Assembly: GCA_948890655.1 (NCBI GenBank)
Contig: CAQTYU010000006.1
Location: forward strand, 22,022-86,021
DNA from: Christensenellaceae bacterium
GTDB taxonomy: Bacteria; Bacillota; Clostridia; Christensenellales; Borkfalkiaceae
Length of the DNA: 64,000 nucleotides
Direction of reading: 5' to 3'
Below, one piece after another: positions 7,591 through 16,598 of the stretch (its first letter is position 1; every line of letters begins with the position of its first letter). Below the pieces are notes generated by a model. It did not search any database, was not told where the DNA came from, and saw nothing but the letters and a program-made list of their open reading frames with translations. The translations under genes were made by a program, and so were the position numbers.

Positions 7591-9843
7591 ATGGAGAATT
7601 TGCTGTTGATTGTTGCAGGCGCGGCGATTATTCTTGCCGTTGCCTACGCGGTGTTCAACTTCTTTTCGGTTAAAAAACTGGAAGAAGGCACCGAGAAAAT
7701 GGGTGAAATTGCGGACGCCATAAGAATAGGCGCAAACACTTTCATTAAGTATGAGTATAAACTCGTTGCCATAATCGGCGCAGTTATTGCCGTTGTTGTG
7801 TTTATCGTTATAAGCTGGCAGGCGGCTATCGCGTTTATTATGGGTGCGGTTTTGAGCGCCGCAGCGGGCTGGGTCGGAATGAAGATTGCAACCTACGCCA
7901 ACGTGCGTGTTACAAACCGTGCGAGAGAGAGCAAGGACCTGGGAAAAACCTTAAAGGTCGCTTTTAAGGGCGGCTCGGTTATGGGGCTTTGCGTTGCGGG
8001 CTTTGCGCTTTTGGGGCTTGTGACCGTTTATCTCATTTTCGGTTTGGGCGCAGGGCAGATAAACGACATAATAAACGATACGATTGGTACAAATTTTATT
8101 ACCGGACTTAAAGCTTCGTTTACAATGACGCTTTCGGGTTATGCGCTCGGATGCTCGATTATTGCAATGTTTAACCGCGTGGGCGGAGGTATTTATACAA
8201 AAGCCGCGGATATGGGCGCGGACCTTGTGGGCAAGACCGAGGCGCACATACCCGAGGACGACCCGAGAAACCCCGCCACCATTGCCGATAACGTAGGCGA
8301 TAACGTGGGCGACGTTGCCGGCTTGGGCAGCGACCTTTTGGAAAGTTACGTCGGAGCGATACTTTCCGCCGTTATGCTTGCGTGCGAACTGTTTATGCAC
8401 ACCGCCGAATTTACCGACGCGGAGTTTTTGAACAAGCTTATGCTGTTCCCCATAGTGTTTGCGGGGTGCGGACTGATTGCGTGCATTATAGGTATTTCTT
8501 ACATAGTTATAAAGCCGAGACTATCTAAAAACGTGCATATGGAACTGAACGTTGCAACGTGGATTTCGGCGGGCGTAACCGTGGTTGCGGGCATTGTGTT
8601 AAGTTATCTGATGTTTAAGGATATCCCCGCGGAGACTATGAAATCGATAGGTTTCAGAGTGAGCGAATTCTCGCCCTGGCTTGCGGCGGTTTGCGGAATT
8701 ATTGCGGGCATAGTTATTGGCGTAATTTCGGAATATTACACGAGCTATGATTATAAACCCACCAAAAAGATTTCGCACGCTTCGAAGGAGGGCCCCGCGC
8801 TTACCGTTACGCAGGGGCTTGCAAACGGAATGATAAGCTGTATGCTCCCCGTAGTCGTTCTTGCGGTTGCTATTTTCGGTTCTTACGCTATAGCGGGAAT
8901 GTACGGCGTTGCGTGCGCGGCGTTCGGTATGCTGTCGTTCGTGGCGGCTACGGTTTCGGTTGATACTTACGGACCGATATCAGACAATGCGGGCGGCATT
9001 GCCGAAATGAGCGGACTTGACGAGGAAGTGCGCGGAATTACCGACAAACTTGACAGTGTGGGCAACACCACGGCGGCAATAGGCAAGGGCTTTGCAATAG
9101 GTTCGGCGGCGTTTGCGGCGCTTTCGTTAATGACTTCGTATCTGTACGCGTTTACGGGGCACGATTTGGTGCTTGATATAATAAATCCTTTAACGCTTTG
9201 CGGAGCTTTGTGCGGCGGGGCGTTGCCGTTCTTCTTCTCGGGACTTTTAATAGAAGCGGTTGCCAAAGCCGCAAGAAAGATGGTTGAAGAGGTTCGCCGT
9301 CAGTTCAGAGAAAATCCCGGCATTCTTGCAGGTACGGAACTGCCCGATTACAAGACCTGTATTGGAATTTCTTCGCAGGGGGCGCTTAAGGAAATGCGTA
9401 TTCCCTGCATATTCTGCATACTTTTCCCGCTTGTTACCGGCTTTGTTTTCGGACCTATGTTTGTAGGCGGTGTGCTAATAGGCGCAACGCTTTCGGCGAT
9501 TATGCTTGCGCTCTTCTGCGGCAATGCGGGCGGAGCGTGGGATAACGCGAAAAAATACATAGAGGCGGGCGGACTTGCCGAGGTTAAAGCCGAAATAGAA
9601 AAGGCGAAGTCGGAAGCCGGCGAAACTGCCGAAAACGTTGTGTTTGAAGAGAACGTCGGCAAAGGTTCGCCTGCGCACGACGCGGCGGTAGTAGGTGACA
9701 CCGTGGGCGACCCCTTGAAAGACACGGTTGGACCTTCACTGGATATATTGATAAAGATTATGTCTACCATTTCGCTTGTGGCGGTTGTGGTGTTCAGCCA
9801 ATACAATTTGTTTGACGTAATTCAAAGGGCGATAGGCGCTTAA
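7591..9843 (+). CDS. hppA: Membrane pyrophosphatase, K+-dependent type
   Basis: 750 residues and about 16 membrane helices. It couples PPi hydrolysis to H+ and/or Na+ export. Catalytic signatures: PEDDPRNPATIADNVGDNVG, DNAGGIAEMSG, GGAWDNAKKYIE and VGDTVGDPLKDT. The loop GNTTAAIGKG has alanine and glycine where K+-independent enzymes have lysine and threonine, so this one should need K+. Whether H+ or Na+ is pumped cannot be read with confidence. AAGGAG precedes the ATG at 7591; the upstream in-frame extension to 7522 is unconserved. Single gene with its own promoter and terminator. Confidence 0.95.
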   Translation: MENLLLIVAGAAIILAVAYAVFNFFSVKKLEEGTEKMGEIADAIRIGANTFIKYEYKLVAIIGAVIAVVVFIVISWQAAIAFIMGAVLSAAAGWVGMKIATYANVRVTNRARESKDLGKTLKVAFKGGSVMGLCVAGFALLGLVTVYLIFGLGAGQINDIINDTIGTNFITGLKASFTMTLSGYALGCSIIAMFNRVGGGIYTKAADMGADLVGKTEAHIPEDDPRNPATIADNVGDNVGDVAGLGSDLLESYVGAILSAVMLACELFMHTAEFTDAEFLNKLMLFPIVFAGCGLIACIIGISYIVIKPRLSKNVHMELNVATWISAGVTVVAGIVLSYLMFKDIPAETMKSIGFRVSEFSPWLAAVCGIIAGIVIGVISEYYTSYDYKPTKKISHASKEGPALTVTQGLANGMISCMLPVVVLAVAIFGSYAIAGMYGVACAAFGMLSFVAATVSVDTYGPISDNAGGIAEMSGLDEEVRGITDKLDSVGNTTAAIGKGFAIGSAAFAALSLMTSYLYAFTGHDLVLDIINPLTLCGALCGGALPFFFSGLLIEAVAKAARKMVEEVRRQFRENPGILAGTELPDYKTCIGISSQGALKEMRIPCIFCILFPLVTGFVFGPMFVGGVLIGATLSAIMLALFCGNAGGAWDNAKKYIEAGGLAEVKAEIEKAKSEAGETAENVVFEENVGKGSPAHDAAVVGDTVGDPLKDTVGPSLDILIKIMSTISLVAVVVFSQYNLFDVIQRAIGA

Positions 9844-9863
9844 TTTAAAGTAATAAAAACAAG

Positions 9864-9899
9864 AGCCGCCCCGCACAAACAGCGCGGGGCGGCTTTTTG
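9864..9899 (+). terminator. Intrinsic terminator of hppA
   Basis: AGCCGCCCCGC (9864-9874) pairs with GCGGGGCGGCT (9884-9894), then TTTT. Confidence 0.92.
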
Positions 9900-10009
9900 T
9901 GTAACTAAGTTTGCGCGGTAAATTTTTACGCTACGCGGCTACGGCACTTAGGTTGACGGAGGACAGGCAGAGGATTTATATTTACAATTACGAAACGGAT
10001 AAACTGAAT

Positions 10010-10213
10010 TTAATCTTCTAAGCCTAAAAGATAATTGCATTTTACATTATACAATTTTGCAAGCGCAATTACTTGGTGAAGTTTTGGCAGTTGTTTGCCG
10101 TTTTCCCAATTTGAAACTGTATTGCGGCATATTTTAAGCATTGCGGCAAGTTCTTTTTGGGTTAAATTACGGTTTGTTCTCAGTTCTTTCATTCTATTTA
10201 TAAAAGTTTTCAT
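10010..10213 (-). CDS. Small XRE-family HTH regulator
   Basis: 67 residues from the ATG at 10213, all HTH_3 domain: NLTQKELAAML, recognition helix CRNTVSNWENGK, then the C-terminal NYLLGLED. DNA-binding only, so probably an autoregulator. The reading frame stays open upstream to 10402, but that part is Pro/His-rich and unlike the family. An extended -10 (TGTTATAAT) ends 6 nt before the ATG and no Shine-Dalgarno is present, which predicts a leaderless mRNA. It diverges from the small gene at 10288. Confidence 0.85.
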   Translation of the reverse strand: MKTFINRMKELRTNRNLTQKELAAMLKICRNTVSNWENGKQLPKLHQVIALAKLYNVKCNYLLGLED

Positions 10214-10219
10214 AAAAGC

Positions 10220-10228
10220 ATTATAACA
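10220..10228 (-). promoter_or_regulatory. Extended -10 promoter of leaderless HTH gene
   Basis: TGTTATAAT on the reverse strand, six bases upstream of the ATG at 10213. The -35 is weak, as is usual with extended -10 promoters. Confidence 0.55.
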
Positions 10229-10287
10229 AATTAAAATTTTGAAATTGCACCTATATAAGCGCAATATGAAATTAATAAGAGAAAAAT

Positions 10288-10482
10288 TTGAAAAAGAGTG
10301 GGCATTTGTTTGCAAAGGAATTGGAAAACCTTGAAGTAAGGGTGGATGAAGCGAGTATGCTGTTGGATTTAAAGGTGCTGTTAAAGGATTATTATACAGC
10401 AACGTTTACCGCAAACGAAAAAAAGCTTGAAATAAAGTTTGATAACGGACAAAAATTCGAAATATCGGTAAAAGAGAAGTAA
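10288..10482 (+). CDS. Hypothetical small protein
   Basis: 64 residues if started at the TTG at 10288; no family recognised. The C-terminal two thirds (LDLKVLLKDYYTATF... IKFDNGQKFEISVKEK) look like a genuine alpha/beta mini-domain, and a strong terminator follows. The start is doubtful: there is no good ribosome site, and an ATG at 10266 opens another frame that stops after 22 codons. A frameshift or an unusual start is therefore possible. It lies divergent to the HTH gene. Confidence 0.45.
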   Translation: MKKSGHLFAKELENLEVRVDEASMLLDLKVLLKDYYTATFTANEKKLEIKFDNGQKFEISVKEK

Positions 10483-10504
10483 GCCCGTTTGTTTGGAGTG
10501 GTTG

Positions 10505-10541
10505 AGCCGCGGCGCGTTAAAAAACGCGCCGCGGCTTTTTG
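10505..10541 (+). terminator. Intrinsic terminator
   Basis: A 14-bp perfect stem AGCCGCGGCGCGTT/AACGCGCCGCGGCT with an A-rich loop, then TTTTT. Confidence 0.92.
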
Positions 10542-10719
10542 TTGGCGATATTGAGTTTGTTGTAGGAGAAATTTTTTAAGTTAAGCGGTTACTTCCGCTA
10601 GAAATAGCGGCAATAAGATTTGAATATAAATACGGGAGTGAGGAGGAAAGAACAACGGCAGAGGGCATTAAAGGGGCATAAGCGCGGGACAAGGTGAATA
10701 ACATAAACCGAGGTAGTTT

Positions 10720-13419
10720 ATGGGTAATTTTTGCTTTGAAGAAGGCGAACAGACTTTAAAAAGGCTGGGAACTTCCCGCGAGGGGCTGAGCGCGGCGGAG
10801 GCTGCGGCAAGACTTGAAAAACATGGCGCGAACGAATTGGAAAAAAGCAAGTCCGCCGGTCCTATAAAACTGTTTTTTGCGCAGTTTAAGGATTTTATGA
10901 CAATTCTTTTGGTGGTTGCCGCGGCGGTTTCGGGGTTGATTGCGTTTATTTCGAAGGATTTAAACGATTTGACGGATACCGTTATTATAATAACCATAAT
11001 TATTCTGAACGCCGTTGTTGGAACGGTTCAGCAATACCGCGCAGACAAGGCGATTGAAAATTTAAAGAAACTTTCCGCTTCGTTTTGCAAAGTCAGAAGA
11101 GACGGACGGGAGACCGTTATCCCCTGTGAAGCGCTTACCGTAGGGGACGTGGTGCTTTTGGAAGAGGGGGACGTGGTGCCTGCCGATTGCAGGATTTTAG
11201 AGTGCAATTCGCTTATGTGCGACGAATCGGCGCTGACGGGAGAAAGTACGGGCGCGGAGAAAAGCCCCGAAAGAATACGCGGAAACAAGGTTGCGCTCGG
11301 AAATATGAAAAACACGCTGTTCGGTTCGACTTTCGTTTTGCGCGGCAATGCTACCGCCGTGGTTACAAACGTTGGAATGGGAACGGAAATGGGCAAGATA
11401 GCTTCGCTTTTGCAAGGGGGCAAGGCGGGAAAAACTCCGCTTGAAAACTCGCTTGTAAAGCTTGGAAAGATTATTTCCGCGTTCGTTCTGGCGGTTACGG
11501 CAGTTATATTTATAGTCGGGCTGTTTGTGAGACAGGACGGACTTTTGAAGAACTTTATGTCCTCGGTTGCGGTGGCTGTTGCCGCTATTCCGGAAGGACT
11601 GCCCGCCGTGGTGACGATTATTATGGCTATGGGCGTGCAGAGAATGTCGAAGCGCGGTGTGGTTATAAGAAAGCTGAAGTCGGTGGAAACGTTGGGGAGC
11701 TGTTCGGTGATATGCTCTGACAAAACGGGAACTTTGACGCAGAATAAACTTAAGGTGGTTGCCGCATATTGCGGGGGTAAACGTCGTTCAAACGAGGATA
11801 TAAGAGGGGCAATTTCTTTAAATAGGGCAAAAAACAGCCCTGAAAACAGGCTTTTGCAATGTATGTCCGCCTGCATTAACGTTAAAGGCGAAAAGGGGCG
11901 CGAGTTGGGAGACCCGACTGAGGTTGCCCTGAAGATATATGCGGGGGAATGCGGATTTTCGGGGAGTTTTGCGAGGACTGGGGAGAAACCGTTTACCTCG
12001 GAAAGAAAGATGATGACCGTTGCGGTGGACGACGGCGGAAAGAAAACGAGCTTTACCAAGGGCGCGCCGGATATTCTGATTAAAAAATGCACTCACATAC
12101 TGACCCCGTCGGGGATAAGGGAAATGACCGAAGCGGACAGAATTGCGGTTGTTAACGAAAACGACGGTATGTCTGACGAGGCTTTGCGCGTTTTGGGTTT
12201 TGCTTATAAAAACGGCGGGGATATGTGCGAAGAAAGCCTTGTTTTTATAGGGCTTTGCGGTATGATTGACGCGGTTAAAGAGGGCGTGGGCGAGGCTGTG
12301 GAAGAATGCCGCGGCGCCGGAATAACTACGGTTATGATAACGGGAGACCACGTGCGGACTGCGCTTGCAATCGCAAAAAAAGCTGGTATAGCAAGCGATA
12401 TGAGCGAAGTTATGACGGGAGAACAGCTGGACGCGCTTCCGGAAAACGAGCTGGACGAGAGGATAGAGAACTGCCGCGTGTTTGCGAGAGTTTCGCCAAA
12501 GCATAAAAATATTATTGTGCAGGCTTTGCAGAGGCGTGGAAAGGTTGTTGCGATGACGGGCGACGGAATAAACGACGCCCCGAGCATAAAGAGCGCGGAT
12601 ATAGGCATTGCTATGGGCAGAGCCGGTACGGACGTGACGAAGAGCGCTTCGGATATGGTTATAACCGACGATAACTTTACCACAATTGTTTCCGCCGTGC
12701 GCGAGGGCAGAAGAATTTCGGGCAATATAAGAAAGACTATACAGTTTTTTATTTCGACCAATCTTGCCGAAGTGCTTGCCATTTTAATTGCGTCGCTGTT
12801 TTTGTTCAGGTTTGACTTTTTACTTTCCACGCAGCTTTTGTGGCTGAATCTGATTACGGACAGTTTGCCTGTTCTGGCGCTTGGTATTGAGCGCGAGGAG
12901 AGGGACGTTATGAAACGCCAGCCCGAACGCGCTGAGAAAGGGTTGTTTTCAAAATTGTCGCTGTGCTCTATTGCGTATTACGGGTTGTTTATGACGGCGG
13001 TGACCGTGGGCGTTTTTGCGGGCGCATTGAAAGCTTGCGGAAACGAAGTCGCCACGACAATGACCTTTATGACGCTTTCGTTTTTGGAGCTTTTTCAGGC
13101 GTTCAATATTCGTACGGAACGCGGAACGGCTTTCGGCAAAGGGATGTTTTCGAACAAAGTGTTGCTTTTGACCGTGGGGGCGGGAGTGCTTGTGAACGTG
13201 CTTTTGTGCGTAAGTCCGTTATCCGTTGCATTCGGACTTGTTGCGCTGTCACCCGCGCAGTGGGCTATTGTGTTCGGGTTGTCGCTTTCGGTTATTCCCG
13301 CGGGGGAACTGTTTAAGCTGTGCGTAAGAATTTTTACAAGGCGTAAATTGCGTTTGCCACTGCATATTAAGGGGGCAAGCGTGATGAAAAGAACGGCGGA
13401 AATGAAAAATAAGGCGTAA
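10720..13419 (+). CDS. P2-type Ca2+-transporting ATPase
   Basis: 899 residues. Cation export ATPase of the SERCA/PMCA-like bacterial group. Order: N-terminal cation-ATPase domain, actuator loop with LTGES near 172, helix M4 with PEGLP at 291 (calcium-site motif), phosphorylated Asp334 (CSDKTGTLT), nucleotide domain with KGAPD, MTGDGINDAP near 612, then six C-terminal helices. GAGGT precedes the ATG. The leader of more than 150 nt contains a small hairpin (CCGCTAGAAATAGCGG), but I see no yybP-ykoY (Mn2+) motif. Calcium is the best guess; manganese is possible. Confidence 0.9.
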   Translation: MGNFCFEEGEQTLKRLGTSREGLSAAEAAARLEKHGANELEKSKSAGPIKLFFAQFKDFMTILLVVAAAVSGLIAFISKDLNDLTDTVIIITIIILNAVVGTVQQYRADKAIENLKKLSASFCKVRRDGRETVIPCEALTVGDVVLLEEGDVVPADCRILECNSLMCDESALTGESTGAEKSPERIRGNKVALGNMKNTLFGSTFVLRGNATAVVTNVGMGTEMGKIASLLQGGKAGKTPLENSLVKLGKIISAFVLAVTAVIFIVGLFVRQDGLLKNFMSSVAVAVAAIPEGLPAVVTIIMAMGVQRMSKRGVVIRKLKSVETLGSCSVICSDKTGTLTQNKLKVVAAYCGGKRRSNEDIRGAISLNRAKNSPENRLLQCMSACINVKGEKGRELGDPTEVALKIYAGECGFSGSFARTGEKPFTSERKMMTVAVDDGGKKTSFTKGAPDILIKKCTHILTPSGIREMTEADRIAVVNENDGMSDEALRVLGFAYKNGGDMCEESLVFIGLCGMIDAVKEGVGEAVEECRGAGITTVMITGDHVRTALAIAKKAGIASDMSEVMTGEQLDALPENELDERIENCRVFARVSPKHKNIIVQALQRRGKVVAMTGDGINDAPSIKSADIGIAMGRAGTDVTKSASDMVITDDNFTTIVSAVREGRRISGNIRKTIQFFISTNLAEVLAILIASLFLFRFDFLLSTQLLWLNLITDSLPVLALGIEREERDVMKRQPERAEKGLFSKLSLCSIAYYGLFMTAVTVGVFAGALKACGNEVATTMTFMTLSFLELFQAFNIRTERGTAFGKGMFSNKVLLLTVGAGVLVNVLLCVSPLSVAFGLVALSPAQWAIVFGLSLSVIPAGELFKLCVRIFTRRKLRLPLHIKGASVMKRTAEMKNKA

Positions 13420-13420
13420 A

Positions 13421-13456
13421 AAAGCCCTGCTGCGTCAGCTGACGCGGCAGGGTAAT
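13421..13456. terminator. Terminator hairpin shared by converging units
   Basis: CCCTGC-t-GCGTCAGCTGACGC-g-GCAGGG (13425-13452). The T-run is strong only on the reverse strand (TTTTTT), so it mainly ends the glycosyltransferase operon. Confidence 0.75.
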
Positions 13457-13724
13457 TTTATGTTTAACCGAAAGCGCGCCGAGGGAACCTTTGAGGTGAT
13501 TGTTGGGCGCCTCTTTAAAGTCCTTATTTTCGGCGTAGATAATTGAATTAATGCCGGCGACGCTTTCTTTGCAAAGACTTATAGTAAGATTATCTGCTCT
13601 TGCTTTAGTTGAGGTTTCCGCTGAACGGGACGTAATCTTTTCCGAGTCCGCCGTTGTCGTAAATTATCTGACATATTTTTGATTTCGGCGCTGTTACGAT
13701 TGCTATTATCGTTTCGGCATTCAT
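13453..13724 (-). pseudogene. Frameshifted remnant at end of glycosyltransferase operon
   Basis: A 39-codon ORF starts at the ATG at 13724 with GGAG at 8 nt (MNAETIIAIVTAPKS...) and stops at 13605. In the next frame an open, coding-like stretch begins at once (STKARADNLTISLCKESVAG, then INSIIYAENKDFKEAPNN) and runs to the terminator without a proper stop. One decayed gene is the simplest reading, directly behind the glycosyltransferase. The family is not recognised. The 39-residue ORF could also be a real small protein. Confidence 0.4.
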
Positions 13725-13741
13725 TATAAAGACTCCGTATA

Positions 13742-14857
13742 TCAGATTAAACCGATTATGTCGCGGGCGACTTCTGCGGAAGGATTGCCTGTGCACAGGG
13801 CGGAAAAGTTGGCGTGTTTTTTGCGGGAATTTTCGTCGTCGTTCAAATATGCGGAGATTGCCTTTACAATTTGTTTATACGATTTGACCACTATAGCCGC
13901 GTCGCGCTTTTTTAAAAACAGTATGTTTTTTACTTCGGGGAACAGTTTGTTGTCGTAAACTATAAATTTAACTTTGCAGGTCGACGCTTCGCATATGGAA
14001 CTGCTTCCGCTTTTGCCGACCATGATTTGGCTGGCTTTCATAAGCCCGGGCATATTTGTTACAAAACCGAGATTTATAACGTTGTTTATATTGTTGCGTT
14101 TGATAAACGCGTCGATTTCTTTTTTGCTCTTTTCGTTATTGCCGTTTACGATAATCAGATTATAGTCTTTTATTTTGTCGTAAAGATATCTTACTAATTT
14201 GCAGTTGTCTCCAAAACCCGCTCCGCCGTTGGAGACGAGAATGAATTTATCGCTGTTAGCGCCAAGTTTTTTTACTACCTCGTTTACGGAAACGTCGGAG
14301 TAGAATTTTTCGGCGATAGGAACGCCGTATGTTTTGATAATATCGGGGTTTGCTCCCTTTTCGGTAAGTATAGACGTGACTTCTTTGCAGGAGGAAAATA
14401 TTTTACTGCAATGTTTCAGCTGCTGAGAATACCACGAAACTACAAAATCGGGCATCTGAAACACGTACTTAATGCGGACGCCTTCTTCGATTAACTCGTC
14501 GAGAGCCATTGCCGTTGTGTTCAGCGGCGTGTAAATTACGTCGGGCGAATATCTTTTGATGTATTTTACAAGTTCCTTTTTCATTTCGGAAACGTCTTTA
14601 TTGATGAAAAAGTGTTTCCTTTTGGAACGCAGAGCGATTTTATAAGCTACGCTCTGTCCGAATGCAACGGTGCGGGGAATGTGCTTTACCAATTTGTAGT
14701 AATTTTCGCTTGAAAATTTAGCCATTTTAGGATTTTCGGCATAAATATCAACGTAATCGCAGACCACGCCGTCGTGCTTTTTAAGCGCGTCCATTACCGA
14801 ATAACAAATCGATTCGAGTCCGGCGCCGACTTTTAATCCGATACACAGAACTCTCAT
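13742..14857 (-). CDS. GT-B glycosyltransferase (MurG/UgtP-like)
   Basis: 371 residues. The fold resembles GT28/MGDG-synthase-type enzymes that move a sugar onto a lipid or glycan acceptor. N-terminal Rossmann start MRVLCIGLKVGAGLES; a linker motif SNGGAGFGDN near residue 211; and a nucleotide-sugar motif with PGLMKASQIMVGKSGSSS near 270-285. No signal peptide; probably membrane-associated. The ATG overlaps the stop of the upstream nucleotidyltransferase-kinase gene by 4 nt, so the two are translated together and probably act in one surface-glycan or glycolipid pathway. The acceptor is unknown. Confidence 0.75.
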   Translation of the reverse strand: MRVLCIGLKVGAGLESICYSVMDALKKHDGVVCDYVDIYAENPKMAKFSSENYYKLVKHIPRTVAFGQSVAYKIALRSKRKHFFINKDVSEMKKELVKYIKRYSPDVIYTPLNTTAMALDELIEEGVRIKYVFQMPDFVVSWYSQQLKHCSKIFSSCKEVTSILTEKGANPDIIKTYGVPIAEKFYSDVSVNEVVKKLGANSDKFILVSNGGAGFGDNCKLVRYLYDKIKDYNLIIVNGNNEKSKKEIDAFIKRNNINNVINLGFVTNMPGLMKASQIMVGKSGSSSICEASTCKVKFIVYDNKLFPEVKNILFLKKRDAAIVVKSYKQIVKAISAYLNDDENSRKKHANFSALCTGNPSAEVARDIIGLI

Positions 14858-16509
14858 TCAAGTCCTCTCTTTTTAAGCTGATTGTTCAGACACTTCAGTC
14901 CCGTAATATAATACAGAATTTGGGTATTGCTGTTGTCGGAGTGAAGCGGAATCATACTGATAAACAACAGACCTTCAATCAGTTCGATGTCGTCCACGTT
15001 AAATCCGTGTGCGGCGATAATTCTGTCAAAGACGTCGGGGGAAATCATATCGTTGGAATAGAAATGATATTCGAAATCGTTGCAGGACCTTTCGGTCATA
15101 TTGAACAGGTTTAAGGTTATTAAATCGTATAAGCCGTGATAGTTGTGCCTGAGTTTGGCTATATCGTAACGGCAATCGCCGTAGATTGTATCGATTTTGA
15201 AGTTGCCGCGGGGGTCGAGAAGTTTGAAAGTTCCGGAGGGGGGGAAGAAGATGATGTTGCTGAAGCAGCTGTCGCCGTGGATTATGGTTGCGAATTTGCG
15301 GCTGTCTTCAACCAGCTTTTCGAAAGCGGGCATAAGCTTTGGAAAGATTTTGTATACGCCCGTCAGCGGTTCTCCGTTGGCGTAAATTACGTCCTGTTCC
15401 AAAACGTCCTGCCGCGACCACTGTTTTATGCGTTCGAGAGTTTTGTCTATATACATAAAACGCGAGCAGTCTTTTATGTCGAAATCCTTGGGCGCTTTGT
15501 GTTTCCAGAGTTCGTTTAAGGTGCGCAATAATTTATCGAATATGTACGCCCAGTTATTTTGTCCGATTTTATAATAATTGAAGTATTCGGTTAAAGTGCT
15601 GCCGTTTACGAATTCGGTTTTGTAGGATACGACTTCCTTTCCGTCTACTTTTTTAACGGTGCTGCCGAAATAATTGGGGATGAGATAGCCCAGTCTGCGT
15701 CTGGATATTTCTTTAAGCCACATGATTTCGGATTTCAATTTGAGGTAAGAGCTTTCTTTTGTAAGTACTCCGAATTCATCCAGCTTGAATTTGTTGAAAT
15801 TTCTACCGGCGATATTTTTAGCCAGAGTCTGGTTATAATCCTTGAGCGTGCCGGTATCGTACCAGGAATTTATACGCATACCCTTGATTCGTTGACTTTT
15901 GCCGTATTCGCTTATCAGAGAACTGAGTTGCAGTTCGTTGCGGATTTCAGGGTATTGTTTGCCGAGACAATTGCGGAGAAGTTCGGGATTAGTAAAATAG
16001 TAGAGACCTATGAGAACTTTGTTTGTTTCCGGCGTGTAATCCGGCTTGTCTATTATGTCGGTAACAACTTCGTCGGCGTTGGTTTTGATGAGACACCAGC
16101 GGGAGTGGGAGTTGTCGCTTATCGTTTTATATCCTATCCAGTCGTAACCGTAATCCAAATCAGTTTCGCACAGGGTGTCGCCCAAAAGCAAAATTGTGGG
16201 TTTGGTTATCAGTTCCCTGCATAGCTGAAAAGCGTGCAACGGCCCCTGGGGGTTGTCCTGAATTACGTAATTAAGCTTGATATATCCGCCGCCGAAGCTT
16301 TTTTCTGCAAATTCGCGAACAATCAGGTTGTTTGCCGTGCTTGTTACAAACGTTACGTCGCAGACTTCTTCATTGGTTGCCAGGTCGGCTATCATATTGA
16401 AACACGCCGGTTTCTGGTTGATGGTCATCAGCCCTTTGGGCAGAGTAAAAGACAACGGAGCCAGACGTGTGGCTTTACCTGCGATTAAAATGACAAGTTG
16501 TTTTTCCAT
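14854..16509 (-). CDS. Nucleotidyltransferase fused to APH/choline-kinase-like domain
   Basis: 551 residues, two enzymes in one chain. Residues 1-240 are a sugar-phosphate nucleotidyltransferase: IAGKATRLAPLSFTLPKG is the G-x-G-T-R-L-x-P...PK motif, with alanine for one glycine, and LLLGDTL follows. Residues about 290-551 resemble aminoglycoside/choline kinases: IIHGDSCFSNIIF near 410 is the catalytic Brenner motif and KLLDPRGN the metal-binding Asp. Such fusions are seen in capsule or glycan clusters, where the kinase makes a sugar or alcohol phosphate and the other half activates it with CTP or UTP. The substrate cannot be read. GAGG precedes the ATG. Confidence 0.75.
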   Translation of the reverse strand: MEKQLVILIAGKATRLAPLSFTLPKGLMTINQKPACFNMIADLATNEEVCDVTFVTSTANNLIVREFAEKSFGGGYIKLNYVIQDNPQGPLHAFQLCRELITKPTILLLGDTLCETDLDYGYDWIGYKTISDNSHSRWCLIKTNADEVVTDIIDKPDYTPETNKVLIGLYYFTNPELLRNCLGKQYPEIRNELQLSSLISEYGKSQRIKGMRINSWYDTGTLKDYNQTLAKNIAGRNFNKFKLDEFGVLTKESSYLKLKSEIMWLKEISRRRLGYLIPNYFGSTVKKVDGKEVVSYKTEFVNGSTLTEYFNYYKIGQNNWAYIFDKLLRTLNELWKHKAPKDFDIKDCSRFMYIDKTLERIKQWSRQDVLEQDVIYANGEPLTGVYKIFPKLMPAFEKLVEDSRKFATIIHGDSCFSNIIFFPPSGTFKLLDPRGNFKIDTIYGDCRYDIAKLRHNYHGLYDLITLNLFNMTERSCNDFEYHFYSNDMISPDVFDRIIAAHGFNVDDIELIEGLLFISMIPLHSDNSNTQILYYITGLKCLNNQLKKRGLE

Positions 16510-16529
16510 TAGTTTATTACCTCATAATA

Positions 16530-16558
16530 ATTTTAACAAAACGAAAAAAATAAGTCAA
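16530..16558 (-). promoter_or_regulatory. Promoter of the glycosyltransferase operon
   Basis: Reverse strand: TTGACT (16558-16553), 17 bp, TAAAAT (16535-16530). It lies back to back with the HAD promoter. Confidence 0.65.
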
Positions 16559-16562
16559 TCGT

Positions 16563-16591
16563 TTGCCTTTCACATTGACGTCTGATATAAT
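16563..16591 (+). promoter_or_regulatory. Promoter of HAD gene (leaderless)
   Basis: TTGCCT (16563-16568), 17 bp, TATAAT (16586-16591) with an extended TGA in front. The expected start at about 16597-16599 coincides with the ATG. Confidence 0.65.
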
Positions 16592-16598
16592 AAAACCG

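Noticed and set aside
10542..10719. yybP-ykoY (Mn2+) riboswitch upstream of the P-type ATPase
   Set aside because: The leader has a small hairpin and AAAGGGGC, but not the paired motif arrangement of that riboswitch.
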